From contig CAJMPW010000001.1 of NCBI GenBank assembly GCA_905215475.1, positions 186,001 through 250,000 of the forward strand: DNA of 64,000 bases. The letters run 5' to 3'. The translations under genes and the position numbers were made by a program. Numbering within the stretch: position 1 is the stretch's first letter; each line of letters starts with the position of its first letter. This DNA comes from CAG-103 sp905215475. Its GTDB lineage: Bacteria; Bacillota; Clostridia; Oscillospirales; Oscillospiraceae. Positions 34,101 to 42,720 of this stretch are shown here, one piece after another. The notes below the pieces were generated by a model. The model made no database searches. It worked only from the letters and a program-made list of their open reading frames with translations, and had not been told where the DNA came from.

Positions 34101-34699
34101 GCGTCGAGGTGCTCAACGACACCATTGATGATGACACGGACAACACCGTCTCCCTGCGTGTCTACGCGCCGGATACCGGTGCAAACTACACGGTCTATAC
34201 CCACCAGAACGGTAACTGGACGAGCACGTCCAGCACCCGCGACGGCAGCTACCTCGTCTTTAAGACCATGGAGCGCGACCTGCAGTTTGCCGTGGTCAAG
34301 TCGCACCACAGCGCGCTGTTCTACATCCTCATCGTGCTGATCGTGCTGGCCGTGATCGTCACGGTGCTGCGCCTGCTGTACTACCGCAAGCTGAAAAAGG
34401 CGGTGGCAGCCGGAACGATGACCGAGGAAGAGGCCGCCACGCTGCGCAAGCGGGGCTGGCGGATGTGGCTGGCTGAGGAGCGCACGAAGCTGCAGGCCAA
34501 GCGTGCCGCAGCGCACGAGGCCAAGGAAGCCAAGCGCGCCGCCGAGGCAGAGACCAAGGCAGCGGAGGCCGCGCCGCAGGCCGAGACCGAGTCCGCGCCG
34601 GACACGGCGGCAGATGACAGCGCCCCCGCTGACGAGGCGGCTGCGCCGGCTGCCGATGAAGCGCAGAGCGATGACGCCGATGCGCCTCAGCATCCCTGA
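31091..34699 (+). CDS. Large GLUG-motif surface protein with C-terminal membrane anchor
   Basis: This 1202-residue protein has a signal peptide (LLVLVLVVALCLLCGAAA), then GLUG-type beta-helix repeats (YVGGIVGQNIGTISYCSN, NIGGIVGRQSGLVSGCTNWG and others) at about residues 60-310. A long helical, coiled-coil-rich region follows at about 320-680 (KELNTLHSLMDTLLN and similar), then a second GLUG set (VGGVAGTMG, YVGGVAGYGMNVSGC) and a beta-rich segment. A membrane helix sits at about 1075-1099 and a cytoplasmic Ala/Glu-rich tail of 103 residues ends the protein. GGAGGG precedes the ATG inside the exporter gene, and the two genes overlap, so they are coupled. The helical insert between two GLUG sets resembles exporter-associated YhgE-like stalks; a role with the exporter is inference. 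Confidence 0.85.
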   Translation: MKKHNVRRLLVLVLVVALCLLCGAAAQPNPKEIHIYSADDFVQLSKSCKLDAYSQGKTVYLDSDVDLSGSKFVPIPTFGGTFEGQGHTVSGLELSGDASHMGLFRYVQAVGTVRDLKVTGNIDAAGTLNEIGAVVGTNYGTISGCSFSGTISGQNNVGGIAGTNEGSGMIYNCKTEGSVEGDHYVGGIVGQNIGTISYCSNTTGVNVNASEAVDNVEDLDSLTLPTASDDDDDDTPKKANTSTDVGGICGFSSGVIIGCTNWGGVGFEHVGYNIGGIVGRQSGLVSGCTNWGTASGRKDVGGIAGQMEPFITLDVESGSIGAMAKELNTLHSLMDTLLNHTGSATASLAATLGVLSDSAAHATESARYVAERTTDYVDSTVTTVNEVFIRINTAEKMLAPAITEFSTASVSLDKAINYFSKGFDYLDIVDEMTEADKTAFKDAAKDLSVSSDQLNAAMDYCAWLMKVMDNSYGTGSYDLLASRPDNWQQMSDKYGYEYNPDNLGTYEAQRDAMLKGAGDAARAIGAISGDISTMTKIINTYYLTEDSTGNTRLDYMSAAFKNAFDALKSSSGNFSTGMSYLDQVTKYLASNDPLKMPEISSDYRTAMEQMFDDLGSISAGLSRLSVETASYSAQIISDMKAVNDQFNVVMMRLCDILELALSKDKDDIIQDVSEEELASTTDGKVYNCDNYGKVDGDVNVGGVAGTMGIEYDYDPESDSNIIKDATLTAKYFTKCVLLDSRNYGNATSRKNCVGAVCGYADLGVISGCEGYGTAESTAGDYIGGVVGQSKGSVRGSFAKCELTGRNYVGGVAGYGMNVSGCNTLVNLNGSGNCVGTIAGEIDKDGSAADNYFVHETEAGIDGISYAGKAEGMSYDAFMARDGIPAEFSSFAVTFTANGETVKTITFAYGGSIDASQIPDCPSVAGNYGSWPEHDYSHLTFDLEVKAEYTAVSTVVAGDLYADNSRTPIVLAEGVFDPATDVHVTSPDAEGPTLRGNQQLYMKYRVEVLNDTIDDDTDNTVSLRVYAPDTGANYTVYTHQNGNWTSTSSTRDGSYLVFKTMERDLQFAVVKSHHSALFYILIVLIVLAVIVTVLRLLYYRKLKKAVAAGTMTEEEAATLRKRGWRMWLAEERTKLQAKRAAAHEAKEAKRAAEAETKAAEAAPQAETESAPDTAADDSAPADEAAAPAADEAQSDDADAPQHP

Positions 34700-34733
34700 T
34701 ACTTACCCATCCCATACCCATAACTGCAAAACG

Positions 34734-34765
34734 AAAATCCCCGATTGTCTCAATCGGGGATTTTT
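34734..34765 (+). terminator. Terminator of the RND/GLUG operon
   Basis: AAAATCCCCGATTG and CAATCGGGGATTTTT form a long stem with a T tail. Confidence 0.9.
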
Positions 34766-34818
34766 GTATCTGCCGCAAACACTTGCAGATTCTGATTGAA
34801 GTTTTTGTGTCCGGAATG

Positions 34819-34850
34819 CAAAACCGCCCCGGCCGTTTGGCCGGGGCGGC
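34819..34850 (-). terminator. Terminator of cysS
   Basis: On the minus strand CCGCCCCGGCC and GGCCGGGGCGG form the stem, followed by TTTTG. Confidence 0.85.
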
Positions 34851-34873
34851 TGCAAAAGTATCGTTCGGGGGGC

Positions 34874-36283
34874 TTATGCGCGCTTCCACTTGACGCCCTG
34901 CGGGGTGTCCTCGAGCACGATGCCGGCGGCCTTGAGCTCGTCGCGGATGCGGTCGGCCTCGGCCCAGTTTTTGGCCTTGCGGGCGGCCTGACGCGCGGCA
35001 ATCTTCTCCTCAATGGCCTTCGCCTCGGGGTCTTCGCTGCTGTCTGAGCCGAAGGGGATGCCCAGCACGTCGCACAGCTCGAGCAGGCGCTCGAGGCACG
35101 CCTGCGCCAGCGCCTTGCTCGGATCGGCGGCGGGGGAGACGGCGGCATTGATCTCGCGCACCATCTCGAAGATGACGGAGATGGCGTCGGCGGTGTTGAA
35201 GTCGTCGTCCATGACGGCGTCGAACTTCTCGCGGTACTGGTCAAGTCCGGCGACGAAAGCGGCGTCGGTCTCACTGAGCGCGTCGTCGCGGCCGTTTGCG
35301 ATGAAGAACTCAAGGTTGCTCTTCGCGGTGCGCAGGCGCTCGAGCGCAGCCTTGGCCTGCATGAGGATCTCGCCGGAGTAGTTGAGCGGGCTGCGGTAGT
35401 GGCTCATGAGCATGAACATACGGATGCAGTCATAGCCGTAGGCGGCGGCCGCCTCGCGCACGGTGAAGAAGTTGCCGAGCGACTTGCTCATCTTCTTGTT
35501 GTCGATGTTGATAAAGCCGTTGTGCAGCCAGTAGTTGACGAACTTGCAGCCGTTGGCGGCCTCAGACTGGGCGATCTCGTTCTCGTGGTGCGGGAAGGCG
35601 AGGTCGCTGCCGCCGCAGTGGATGTCGATCGTCTTGCCGAGGTAGCGGTTGGACATGGCCGAGCACTCGATGTGCCAGCCGGGACGACCCTTGCCCCACG
35701 GGGATTCCCAGAACGGCTCGCCGGGCTTGGCGGCCTTCCAGAGCGCGAAGTCGAGCGGGTTTTCCTTGATGTCGTTGACGTCGATGCGCGCGCCGGACTG
35801 CAGATCCTCGATCGGCTGGTGGCTGAGCTTGCCGTAGTCCTTGAATTTCAGCGTGCGGTAGTACACGTCACCGTTGACCTCGTAGGCGTAGCCCTTGTCG
35901 ATGAGCGTCGTGATGATGTCGATGATCTGCTGGATGTTTTCGGTCGCCTTCGGGTGCACGGTCGCCTCGCGGACGCCGAGCGCGTGTGCGTCGGTGAAGT
36001 ACTCGGCGATGTATTTTTTTGCAACTTCCTCGCTTGTGATGCCCTCTTCGTTGGCGCGCTTGATGATCTTGTCGTCCACGTCGGTGAAGTTCTGCACGAA
36101 CGTCACCTCGTAGCCGCGATACTCGAGATAGCGGCGCAGCACGTCGAACATGATGATCGGGCGCGCGTTGCCGACATGGATGAAGTTATACACCGTCGGA
36201 CCGCAGGCGTACATGCGCACCTTGCCGGGCTCGATCGGCACGAACTCTTCCTTCTGCATGGACATGGTGTTGAACAGTTTCAT
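34874..36283 (-). CDS. cysS: Cysteine--tRNA ligase
   Basis: CysRS charges tRNA-Cys. The 469-residue length is typical. It carries MYACGPTVYNFIHVGNARP with the zinc-binding Cys and the HIGH-like motif, WHIECSAMSNRYLG (second zinc Cys), CGGSDLAFPHHENE (zinc His) and the KMSKS motif in KKMSKSLGNF. The C-terminal DALR helical domain follows. The start at 36283 has AAAGGAG eight bases upstream. Expression is controlled by the T-box leader directly upstream, so the gene responds to uncharged tRNA, most likely tRNA-Cys; a tRNA-Cys(GCA) gene is in this window at 26650. Confidence 0.97.
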   Translation of the reverse strand: MKLFNTMSMQKEEFVPIEPGKVRMYACGPTVYNFIHVGNARPIIMFDVLRRYLEYRGYEVTFVQNFTDVDDKIIKRANEEGITSEEVAKKYIAEYFTDAHALGVREATVHPKATENIQQIIDIITTLIDKGYAYEVNGDVYYRTLKFKDYGKLSHQPIEDLQSGARIDVNDIKENPLDFALWKAAKPGEPFWESPWGKGRPGWHIECSAMSNRYLGKTIDIHCGGSDLAFPHHENEIAQSEAANGCKFVNYWLHNGFINIDNKKMSKSLGNFFTVREAAAAYGYDCIRMFMLMSHYRSPLNYSGEILMQAKAALERLRTAKSNLEFFIANGRDDALSETDAAFVAGLDQYREKFDAVMDDDFNTADAISVIFEMVREINAAVSPAADPSKALAQACLERLLELCDVLGIPFGSDSSEDPEAKAIEEKIAARQAARKAKNWAEADRIRDELKAAGIVLEDTPQGVKWKRA

Positions 36284-36315
36284 ATTCAGACTCCTTTGAC
36301 AGACGAATTTGGGAT

Positions 36316-36534
36316 AAAAAAAGCGCCCCCATGCCGTCCGGCATGAGAGGCGAAGTTTTTTCGCGGTTCCACTCTCGTTTTTCACTCGCTGCACCGTAAC
36401 GCGGTGCCTTCGGGCGGGCATTTCCTCCCGCCGCGCTCCCGGACGCACGTTCCGCCCCGCCGGACAGCACCCTCACAGCAAGCCGGGTGCCTCTCTGAGA
36501 CCGGGTCTCGGGCGTACTCTTTCCGTTCATCGCA
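36316..36534 (-). promoter_or_regulatory. T-box riboswitch leader of cysS
   Basis: The minus-strand leader has the T-box sequence GAGAGTGGAACCGCG (36376-36362), the usual early element GATGAACGGAAAGAGTACG near the start, an AGAGAG stretch, and a terminator hairpin (GCCCCCATGCCG/CGGCATGAG region with seven T) at 36316-36350. When uncharged cognate tRNA binds, an antiterminator forms and cysS is transcribed. The specifier is expected to be a Cys codon (TGC occurs several times in the stem I region, as in GGTGCTGTCC), but its exact position was not resolved. Confidence 0.9.
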
Positions 36535-36540
36535 TCACTT

Positions 36541-36569
36541 ATCTTAGCATACGCCCCCGGCAATGTCAA
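36541..36569 (-). promoter_or_regulatory. Promoter of cysS
   Basis: On the minus strand TTGACA (36569-36564), 17-base spacer, TAAGAT (36546-36541). Its -35 box lies two bases from that of the divergent lipoprotein promoter. Confidence 0.8.
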
Positions 36570-36571
36570 GG

Positions 36572-36600
36572 TTGCGCGCGCCGCGGCGATATGGTATGAT
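36572..36600 (+). promoter_or_regulatory. Promoter of the GerMN lipoprotein gene
   Basis: TTGCGC (36572-36577), 17-base spacer and an extended -10 TGGTATGAT (TATGAT 36595-36600). It is back to back with the cysS promoter. Confidence 0.7.
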
Positions 36601-36653
36601 GCTGGCAGAAAACAGCGGCCGGTCAAACGCGCGGCCGCATAGGAGGCAAACGG

Positions 36654-37175
36654 ATGAAAAAAGTATTTTCGCTCCTGCTGGCGTGCGTGCTGGCGCTGGC
36701 GCTGCTGAGCGCCTGCGGCGACAAGCCGGAGCCGGAACACCCGGTCGAGACCCCGCCGACGCAGACGGCGGCTACCGGCGGTGTGGACACGTCCTGCAAG
36801 GTCTATTTCCCGAACGATCAGGCGAGCGAGCTGCGCGCCGACACCGTGCACATCACGGATGCGGAGGCGACCGTCACGGTCGCGTATGCGCAGGCGATCG
36901 TGGATCAGCTCATCGCGCACGACGCGCTGCCGAAAGACAGCAAGGTGCTCGCCATCTCGAAGGAGGGCAGCGCGCTCAGCCTGGACATGGACGAGGCGTT
37001 TCTTGCCGGTCTGCGTCAGAGCGGTTCGACGGGTGAGAGCATGTATCTCGGCAGTCTGGTCAACACCTTCCTCGACAACTTTAACTGCGAGACCGTGCGC
37101 GTCACGGTCGAGGGCAAAACATTCTCCACGGCACACGCGGATTACGATAAGCCGCTGCAGGCGTTCACGTTCTGA
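36654..37175 (+). CDS. GerMN-domain lipoprotein
   Basis: This 173-residue lipoprotein has a signal peptide with the lipobox LSAC (Cys at residue 21), a short acidic/proline linker, and a single GerMN (sporulation/spore germination) domain: CKVYFPNDQASELRADTV near residue 48 and YLGSLVNTFLDNF with the usual GerMN helix near the end. Spore-related and vegetative roles are both known for this domain; the present protein has only one copy, unlike GerM with two. TAGGAGG precedes the ATG. It is monocistronic by its promoter and terminator. Confidence 0.87.
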   Translation: MKKVFSLLLACVLALALLSACGDKPEPEHPVETPPTQTAATGGVDTSCKVYFPNDQASELRADTVHITDAEATVTVAYAQAIVDQLIAHDALPKDSKVLAISKEGSALSLDMDEAFLAGLRQSGSTGESMYLGSLVNTFLDNFNCETVRVTVEGKTFSTAHADYDKPLQAFTF

Positions 37176-37185
37176 GGAAAAACCA

Positions 37186-37219
37186 AAAAAGCCAGCGGGC
37201 ATCAGCCCGCTGGCTTTTT
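37186..37219. terminator. Bidirectional terminator between the GerMN gene and pgsA
   Basis: AAAAAAGCCAGCGGGC and GCCCGCTGGCTTTTT form a long stem with a four-base loop between convergent genes. Confidence 0.9.
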
Positions 37220-37224
37220 GCATT

Positions 37225-37749
37225 TTATGCGGTCTTGCGGAACACGTCGCGGTTTTTCACGAAGTATTCCACGCCGGAGTACACCGTCGTCACGACGATG
37301 ACCACCCAGCAGACCGTGTTGAGCCAGGCGATGTTCCACAGCAGCATCAGGCAGATGGCCACCATGGTCGAGGCGGTCTTGATCTTGCCCGACCACGCGG
37401 CGGCGATGACGCGGCCGTTGTCCACGGCGATCAGCCGCAGACCGGTCACGGCAAACTCGCGCGCGACCACGAGCAGCAGCGCCCAGGCGGGCATCTGGTG
37501 CTGCTCCACGAACATGAGCATGGCCGACACGACCAGAAGCTTATCTGCCAGCGGATCCATGAACTTGCCGAAGTCCGTGATCTGGTTATAATGCCGCGCG
37601 ATGTAGCCGTCAACGAAATCGCTCAGGCTCGCGAGCACGAACACACCGAACGCCCAGTACATATGTCCGGGGAAGCGCAGGTACATCAGCACCAGAAACA
37701 CGGGGATGAGCACTACGCGGAAGATGGTGATCTTGTTTGCAGTTGTCAT
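37225..37749 (-). CDS. pgsA: CDP-diacylglycerol--glycerol-3-phosphate 3-phosphatidyltransferase
   Basis: PgsA makes phosphatidylglycerophosphate, the first committed step to phosphatidylglycerol and cardiolipin. The 174-residue protein has about five membrane helices and the CDP-alcohol phosphotransferase motif: SLSDFVDGYIARHYNQ, then GKFMDPLADKL (D-x2-DG-x2-AR...G-x3-D-x3-D). GAGGTG precedes the ATG. It follows rimO by nine bases; rimO-pgsA-recA order is common in Firmicutes. Confidence 0.95.
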   Translation of the reverse strand: MTTANKITIFRVVLIPVFLVLMYLRFPGHMYWAFGVFVLASLSDFVDGYIARHYNQITDFGKFMDPLADKLLVVSAMLMFVEQHQMPAWALLLVVAREFAVTGLRLIAVDNGRVIAAAWSGKIKTASTMVAICLMLLWNIAWLNTVCWVVIVVTTVYSGVEYFVKNRDVFRKTA

Positions 37750-37758
37750 GTCAGCACC

Positions 37759-39081
37759 TCATTCTTGGATTTGTTCTCCGGCGAGATCGCCGTCGTCACA
37801 GCCGGTGATGTGCACCGTGACCATGTCGCCGGGCCTGGCCGTGCCGGTGAAGTAGACCGTGCCGTCAATCTCGGGAGAGTCGGCATACGTGCGCCCGGAG
37901 CACATCCCGCTCTTGGTCGTGTGCTCGCAGAGCACGGTCATGTCCCGCCCGATGCAGGCGGCGTTGTAGTCGTCCATGATCCCGGCCTGCAGCTCGAGGA
38001 TGAGGTCGGCGCGGCGCTGCGCCTCCTCGGGCTCACAGCGGTCGGTCATTCTGGCGGCGGGCGTCCCCTCCTCGGGGGAGAACGGGAACACGCCCACGCG
38101 CTCGAGCCGCGCCTCACGCAGCCAGACGCACAGCTGCTCAAATTCCGCCTCGCCCTCGCCTGGGAGTCCCGTGATGAGGCTCGTGCGCAGCACAAGACCC
38201 GGGATGCGCGCACGCAGCTTTTGCAGCAGGGCGCGGATCTCGTCACCGGTGCAGTGACGGTTCATGCGGCGGAGAATGTCGTTGTTGATGTGCTGGATGG
38301 GGATGTCGAGGTATTTGACGATTTTGTCCTCACTTGCGATGAGGTCGATGAGCTCATCGTCGATGATCTCGGGGTAGAGGTAGTGCAGGCGGATCCAGCG
38401 GATGCCGTCGATCTGTGCAAGCTCCCGCAGCAGCAGCGCGAGACTCGGCTTGCCGTAGATGTCCAGACCCCAGCGGGTGATGTCCTGCGCGATGACGATC
38501 AGCTCCTTGACGCCGAGCGCCGCGAGGTCCTTCGCCTCCTGCACGATGGCATCGAGCGCACGGCTGCGGTAGCGGCCGCGGATGGCGGGGATGGCGCAAA
38601 ATGCGCACCAGTTGTCGCACCCCTCGGCGATGCGCAGATACGCCCAGCCCGGACCGGTCGTGATCACGCGGCCGATCTCCTCGATGGGGGCGCTCTTGTC
38701 GCCGAAATACAGGGGCTTGCCGCCGTGCATCACGTCCTCGACGGCCTGACAGATCTCGCCGAAGCTGCCCGTGCCGAGCATACCGTCCACCTCCGGAAGG
38801 CTCTCGAGGATGTCGTTTTCATACCGCTGCGAGAGGCAGCCGGTCACGAGGATCTTTTTCAGGCCGCCCGCCTTTTTCACCTCAGCGAGCTGCAGGATCT
38901 GGTCGATGGCCTCGCTTTTGGCGGTGTCGATGAAGCCGCAGGTGTTGACGATCGCAACGTCGCAGCCGTTCACCTCGCCGACCACGTCATGGCCGGCCTG
39001 ATTGAGCAGGTAGAGCATCTGCTCGCTGTTGACCTGGTTTTTCGCACAGCCGAGCGAAATGAGACAAATTCGATATGGCAT
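37759..39081 (-). CDS. rimO: Ribosomal protein uS12 methylthiotransferase RimO
   Basis: RimO is a radical-SAM enzyme that adds a methylthio group to an aspartate of ribosomal protein S12. The 440-residue protein has the UPF0004 domain with Cys12 in SLGCAKNQVNSEQ and Cys in VNTCGFID, the radical-SAM triad in EGCDNWCAFCAIP (CxxxCxxC), and a C-terminal TRAM domain. AIPAIRGRYRSR and TSLITGLPGEGEAEF are typical RimO rather than MiaB blocks. Whether S12 of this organism has the target Asp cannot be seen here. It lies three bases after recX. Confidence 0.95.
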   Translation of the reverse strand: MPYRICLISLGCAKNQVNSEQMLYLLNQAGHDVVGEVNGCDVAIVNTCGFIDTAKSEAIDQILQLAEVKKAGGLKKILVTGCLSQRYENDILESLPEVDGMLGTGSFGEICQAVEDVMHGGKPLYFGDKSAPIEEIGRVITTGPGWAYLRIAEGCDNWCAFCAIPAIRGRYRSRALDAIVQEAKDLAALGVKELIVIAQDITRWGLDIYGKPSLALLLRELAQIDGIRWIRLHYLYPEIIDDELIDLIASEDKIVKYLDIPIQHINNDILRRMNRHCTGDEIRALLQKLRARIPGLVLRTSLITGLPGEGEAEFEQLCVWLREARLERVGVFPFSPEEGTPAARMTDRCEPEEAQRRADLILELQAGIMDDYNAACIGRDMTVLCEHTTKSGMCSGRTYADSPEIDGTVYFTGTARPGDMVTVHITGCDDGDLAGEQIQE

Positions 39082-39084
39082 AGG

Positions 39085-39701
39085 TCAATACTCCTCAAAG
39101 TTATCCTGATAGCGCGCGATGGCCGCGCGGATCTCGTCGCGCCCGAAGCCGCGGCGGTACAGATAGTCCGACGCGCGGCGCAGCTCGTCGCGGTCGGGTG
39201 TGTCGCTGCGCAGGCGGCGGCGCAGCAGGGTGTCGATCTGCTCGTCCTGCTCCGGCAGCTCCTGCATGGCGTCGTCCCATAGCTCGCGCGGGATGCCGCG
39301 GCGGTAGAGCTCGCTGCGGATGCGCCCCGCACCGTAGCCCTTGGCGGCGTAGTGCCGCACGCACATGGCGGCGTACTGCGCGTCGTCGAGCAGGTGCATC
39401 TGCTCGAGCCACGCGGCGGCATCTTCTGCGTTTTCCGGGCTCTCGCCCTTTTCCTTGAGCCGGTCGGTCAGCTCCTTGACCGACATGGCGCGCGTACCGA
39501 TGATGCGCAGCGCCCGCTGCCGGCAGCGGGAACGCTCGGAGGCGGCGCGCAAGGCGTCGAGCTCGGCCTCCGTCAGCTCCTTGCCGCAGCTGAGGTGATA
39601 GTCCGTCACGACGGCGAGCGTCGTGCGCAGTGCCTCACCGGTGTCAAACTGCGCCAGAAAGCGCTCCGGCGCAGTCAGCTTGAGCGCGATGAGCCGGGCC
39701 A

Positions 39702-39702
<1 letters not shown>
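39085..39702 (-). CDS. recX: Regulatory protein RecX
   Basis: RecX binds RecA filaments and limits their activity. The 205-residue protein is all helical with three-helix repeats, visible as ALRIIGTRAMSVKELTDRL, WLEQMHLLDDAQYAAMCV and GAGRIRSELYRRGIP, the last being the strongest family motif. Its ATG overlaps the recA stop by one base (TGATG), so it is translated by coupling from recA. Confidence 0.9.
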
Positions 39703-40808
<1,106 letters not shown>

Positions 40809-40827
40809 AGTCTTTCACCTCTAAGTA

Positions 40828-41682
40828 TCAGATGCGGCCGACGACGACGCGCCGGATGCCGGCGGTGTCCTCGAGTGCGGTCACATCGGTGTATTTTGCG
40901 TCCTTCATCAGCGCCATGACGGCGTCTGCCTGATCCTCGCCGACCTCGAACATGAGCCAGCCGCCGGGACGGAGGATCTGCGTCCAGTGCTGCACGATGG
41001 CGCGGTAGAACATCAGCCCGTCCTCACCGCCGTCGAGTGCGCCGAGCGGCTCATAGTCGCGCACGGAGCTGTCGAGCGTGAGGATGTCCATGCTTGCGAC
41101 ATAGGGCGGGTTGGATACGATGATGTCGAATGTGCCGATGCTCATCGGCGGCTTTTCGAGCGCGTCCGCCTTGAGGCAGATCGTGCGGTTCTGGCGGTTG
41201 CGGCGGAGGTTTTCCTTGCTCACGGCGAGCGCCGCGTCGCTGATGTCCACCATGACGACGCGCGCGGCCGGCAGCTCATGCGCCAGCGCGCAGCCGATGC
41301 AGCCGCTGCCGGAGCAGAGGTCGAGAATGCGGGCGTTCATCTTCCGCCCGACGAGCACCTGAAGCGCCGCGTCCACGAGCACCTCGGTGTCCATGCGCGG
41401 GATGAGCACGTCGGGCGTGACCACGATCGGCAGACCGTGAAACTCCCACTCGCCGATCAGGTAGGCCAGCGGCTCGCCGGCGATGCGCCGCTGCAGCAGC
41501 GCCTGGATCTTCTGTTCATTTTCATCGGAGGTGTACAGGCGCAGGTCGCGCACGAACTCCTCCTTCGTCTTGCCGACGGCATACGCCACCAGCAGCCGCG
41601 CCTCGAGCGCGTAGGCCTCCACACCGGCGCTCTTGAGCGCCATGCGCGTGGCCAGATACAGATCATTGTAGGTCTTTGGCAT
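40828..41682 (-). CDS. prmC: Peptide chain release factor N(5)-glutamine methyltransferase PrmC
   Basis: PrmC methylates the GGQ glutamine of release factors. The 284-residue protein has an N-terminal helical domain, the SAM motif ILDLCSGSGCIGCALA and the catalytic NPPY motif in IIVSNPPYVASMD. The start at 41682 was chosen as the N-terminus PKTYNDLYLATRMALKSAGV matches the family; a longer frame upstream lacks it. It lies 20 bases before recA and 29 bases after yqhQ. The release factor gene prfA, often adjacent, is not in the window. Confidence 0.94.
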   Translation of the reverse strand: MPKTYNDLYLATRMALKSAGVEAYALEARLLVAYAVGKTKEEFVRDLRLYTSDENEQKIQALLQRRIAGEPLAYLIGEWEFHGLPIVVTPDVLIPRMDTEVLVDAALQVLVGRKMNARILDLCSGSGCIGCALAHELPAARVVMVDISDAALAVSKENLRRNRQNRTICLKADALEKPPMSIGTFDIIVSNPPYVASMDILTLDSSVRDYEPLGALDGGEDGLMFYRAIVQHWTQILRPGGWLMFEVGEDQADAVMALMKDAKYTDVTALEDTAGIRRVVVGRI

Positions 41683-41711
41683 CTCTCTATTTCCAGTCCT
41701 TTTGTTGACGA

Positions 41712-42689
41712 TTACCAGGCGTCGCTGCCCTTCTGCTCCGGGATGACGAGCTCCAGCGCACGGATGGCGCACTCGATCATGCTGTCGTCCGGCTCATTGG
41801 TGGTCAGGCGCTGCAGCCACTTGCCCGGTGCGGACAAAATGCGCGAGCAGAGATTGTCGTGGCGGCCGACCCAGCGGTTGATCTCATAGCTGATGGACAC
41901 GACGACCGGCAGCAGCAGCAGCCGCAGACCGACGCGCACCCACGGATTGTCCCACAGGCCGACGCGCAGACTCACGAGCGAGAACACGAGAATGCTGATG
42001 ATGACGACGACGAACAGAAAGCTCGTGCCGCAGCGGGGGTGAAAGCGCGACTGCGGCCGCACGTTTTCGACCGTCAGCGGCAGACCCTTTTCATAGCAGA
42101 AGATGGTCTTGTGCTCCGCGCCATGGTAGGCGAACATACGCTCGACGTCCTTCATGTGCGACACGGCCCACAGATACAGCAGGAAGATGACAATGCGCAG
42201 CAGTCCCTCGAAGAGGTTGCGCACGACGGGGCTCTGGATAAAGCTCTTGGTCAGACCGGCGAGCAGCGTCGGCAGCAGGATGAACAGCACGATCGACAGC
42301 GCGATGCCGAGCACCACGGCCGTGCCGATGATGATGTTCTTGCCCTTTTCCTCACCGAAATGCTGCTCGATCCAGAGATCGATCTTGCCGGGCTCTTCCT
42401 GCTCGTCCTCGGGCAGGAGGTCGGCGGAATACGTCAGCGCCTGCATGCCCTTGACCATCGAGTCAAGAAACACGACCACGCCGCGGATGAGCGGCCAGCC
42501 GAGGATCGGGTGCTTTTCCTTGACAAGGTGCAGCTCGTCGATCTTTTCGACCAGCCCGTCCTCGGTGCGGCAGACGATGGCCTGCTTTTCCGGGCCGCGC
42601 ATGAGAATGCCCTCGATGAGGGCCTGCCCGCCGATGGACGTGCGGAAGGAGACATTGGTGTCGGGTTTTGCGGATCTGGTTTTGCTCAT
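41712..42689 (-). CDS. yqhQ: DUF1385 membrane protein (YqhQ-like)
   Basis: This 325-residue protein belongs to DUF1385, the family of Bacillus YqhQ. Family blocks: SIGGQALIEGILMRGPEKQAIV near the N-terminus, HPILGWPLIRGVVVFLDSMV, and FAYHGAEHKTIFCYEKGLPL, which contains His/Glu residues reminiscent of a metal site; four to five membrane helices lie between and after. Function is not established. The prmC neighbourhood is conserved in Clostridia. GAGGTAACC precedes the ATG. Confidence 0.93.
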   Translation of the reverse strand: MSKTRSAKPDTNVSFRTSIGGQALIEGILMRGPEKQAIVCRTEDGLVEKIDELHLVKEKHPILGWPLIRGVVVFLDSMVKGMQALTYSADLLPEDEQEEPGKIDLWIEQHFGEEKGKNIIIGTAVVLGIALSIVLFILLPTLLAGLTKSFIQSPVVRNLFEGLLRIVIFLLYLWAVSHMKDVERMFAYHGAEHKTIFCYEKGLPLTVENVRPQSRFHPRCGTSFLFVVVIISILVFSLVSLRVGLWDNPWVRVGLRLLLLPVVVSISYEINRWVGRHDNLCSRILSAPGKWLQRLTTNEPDDSMIECAIRALELVIPEQKGSDAW

Positions 42690-42720
42690 ATGGTTACCTC
42701 GGTTGGAATGAATAACGGGA

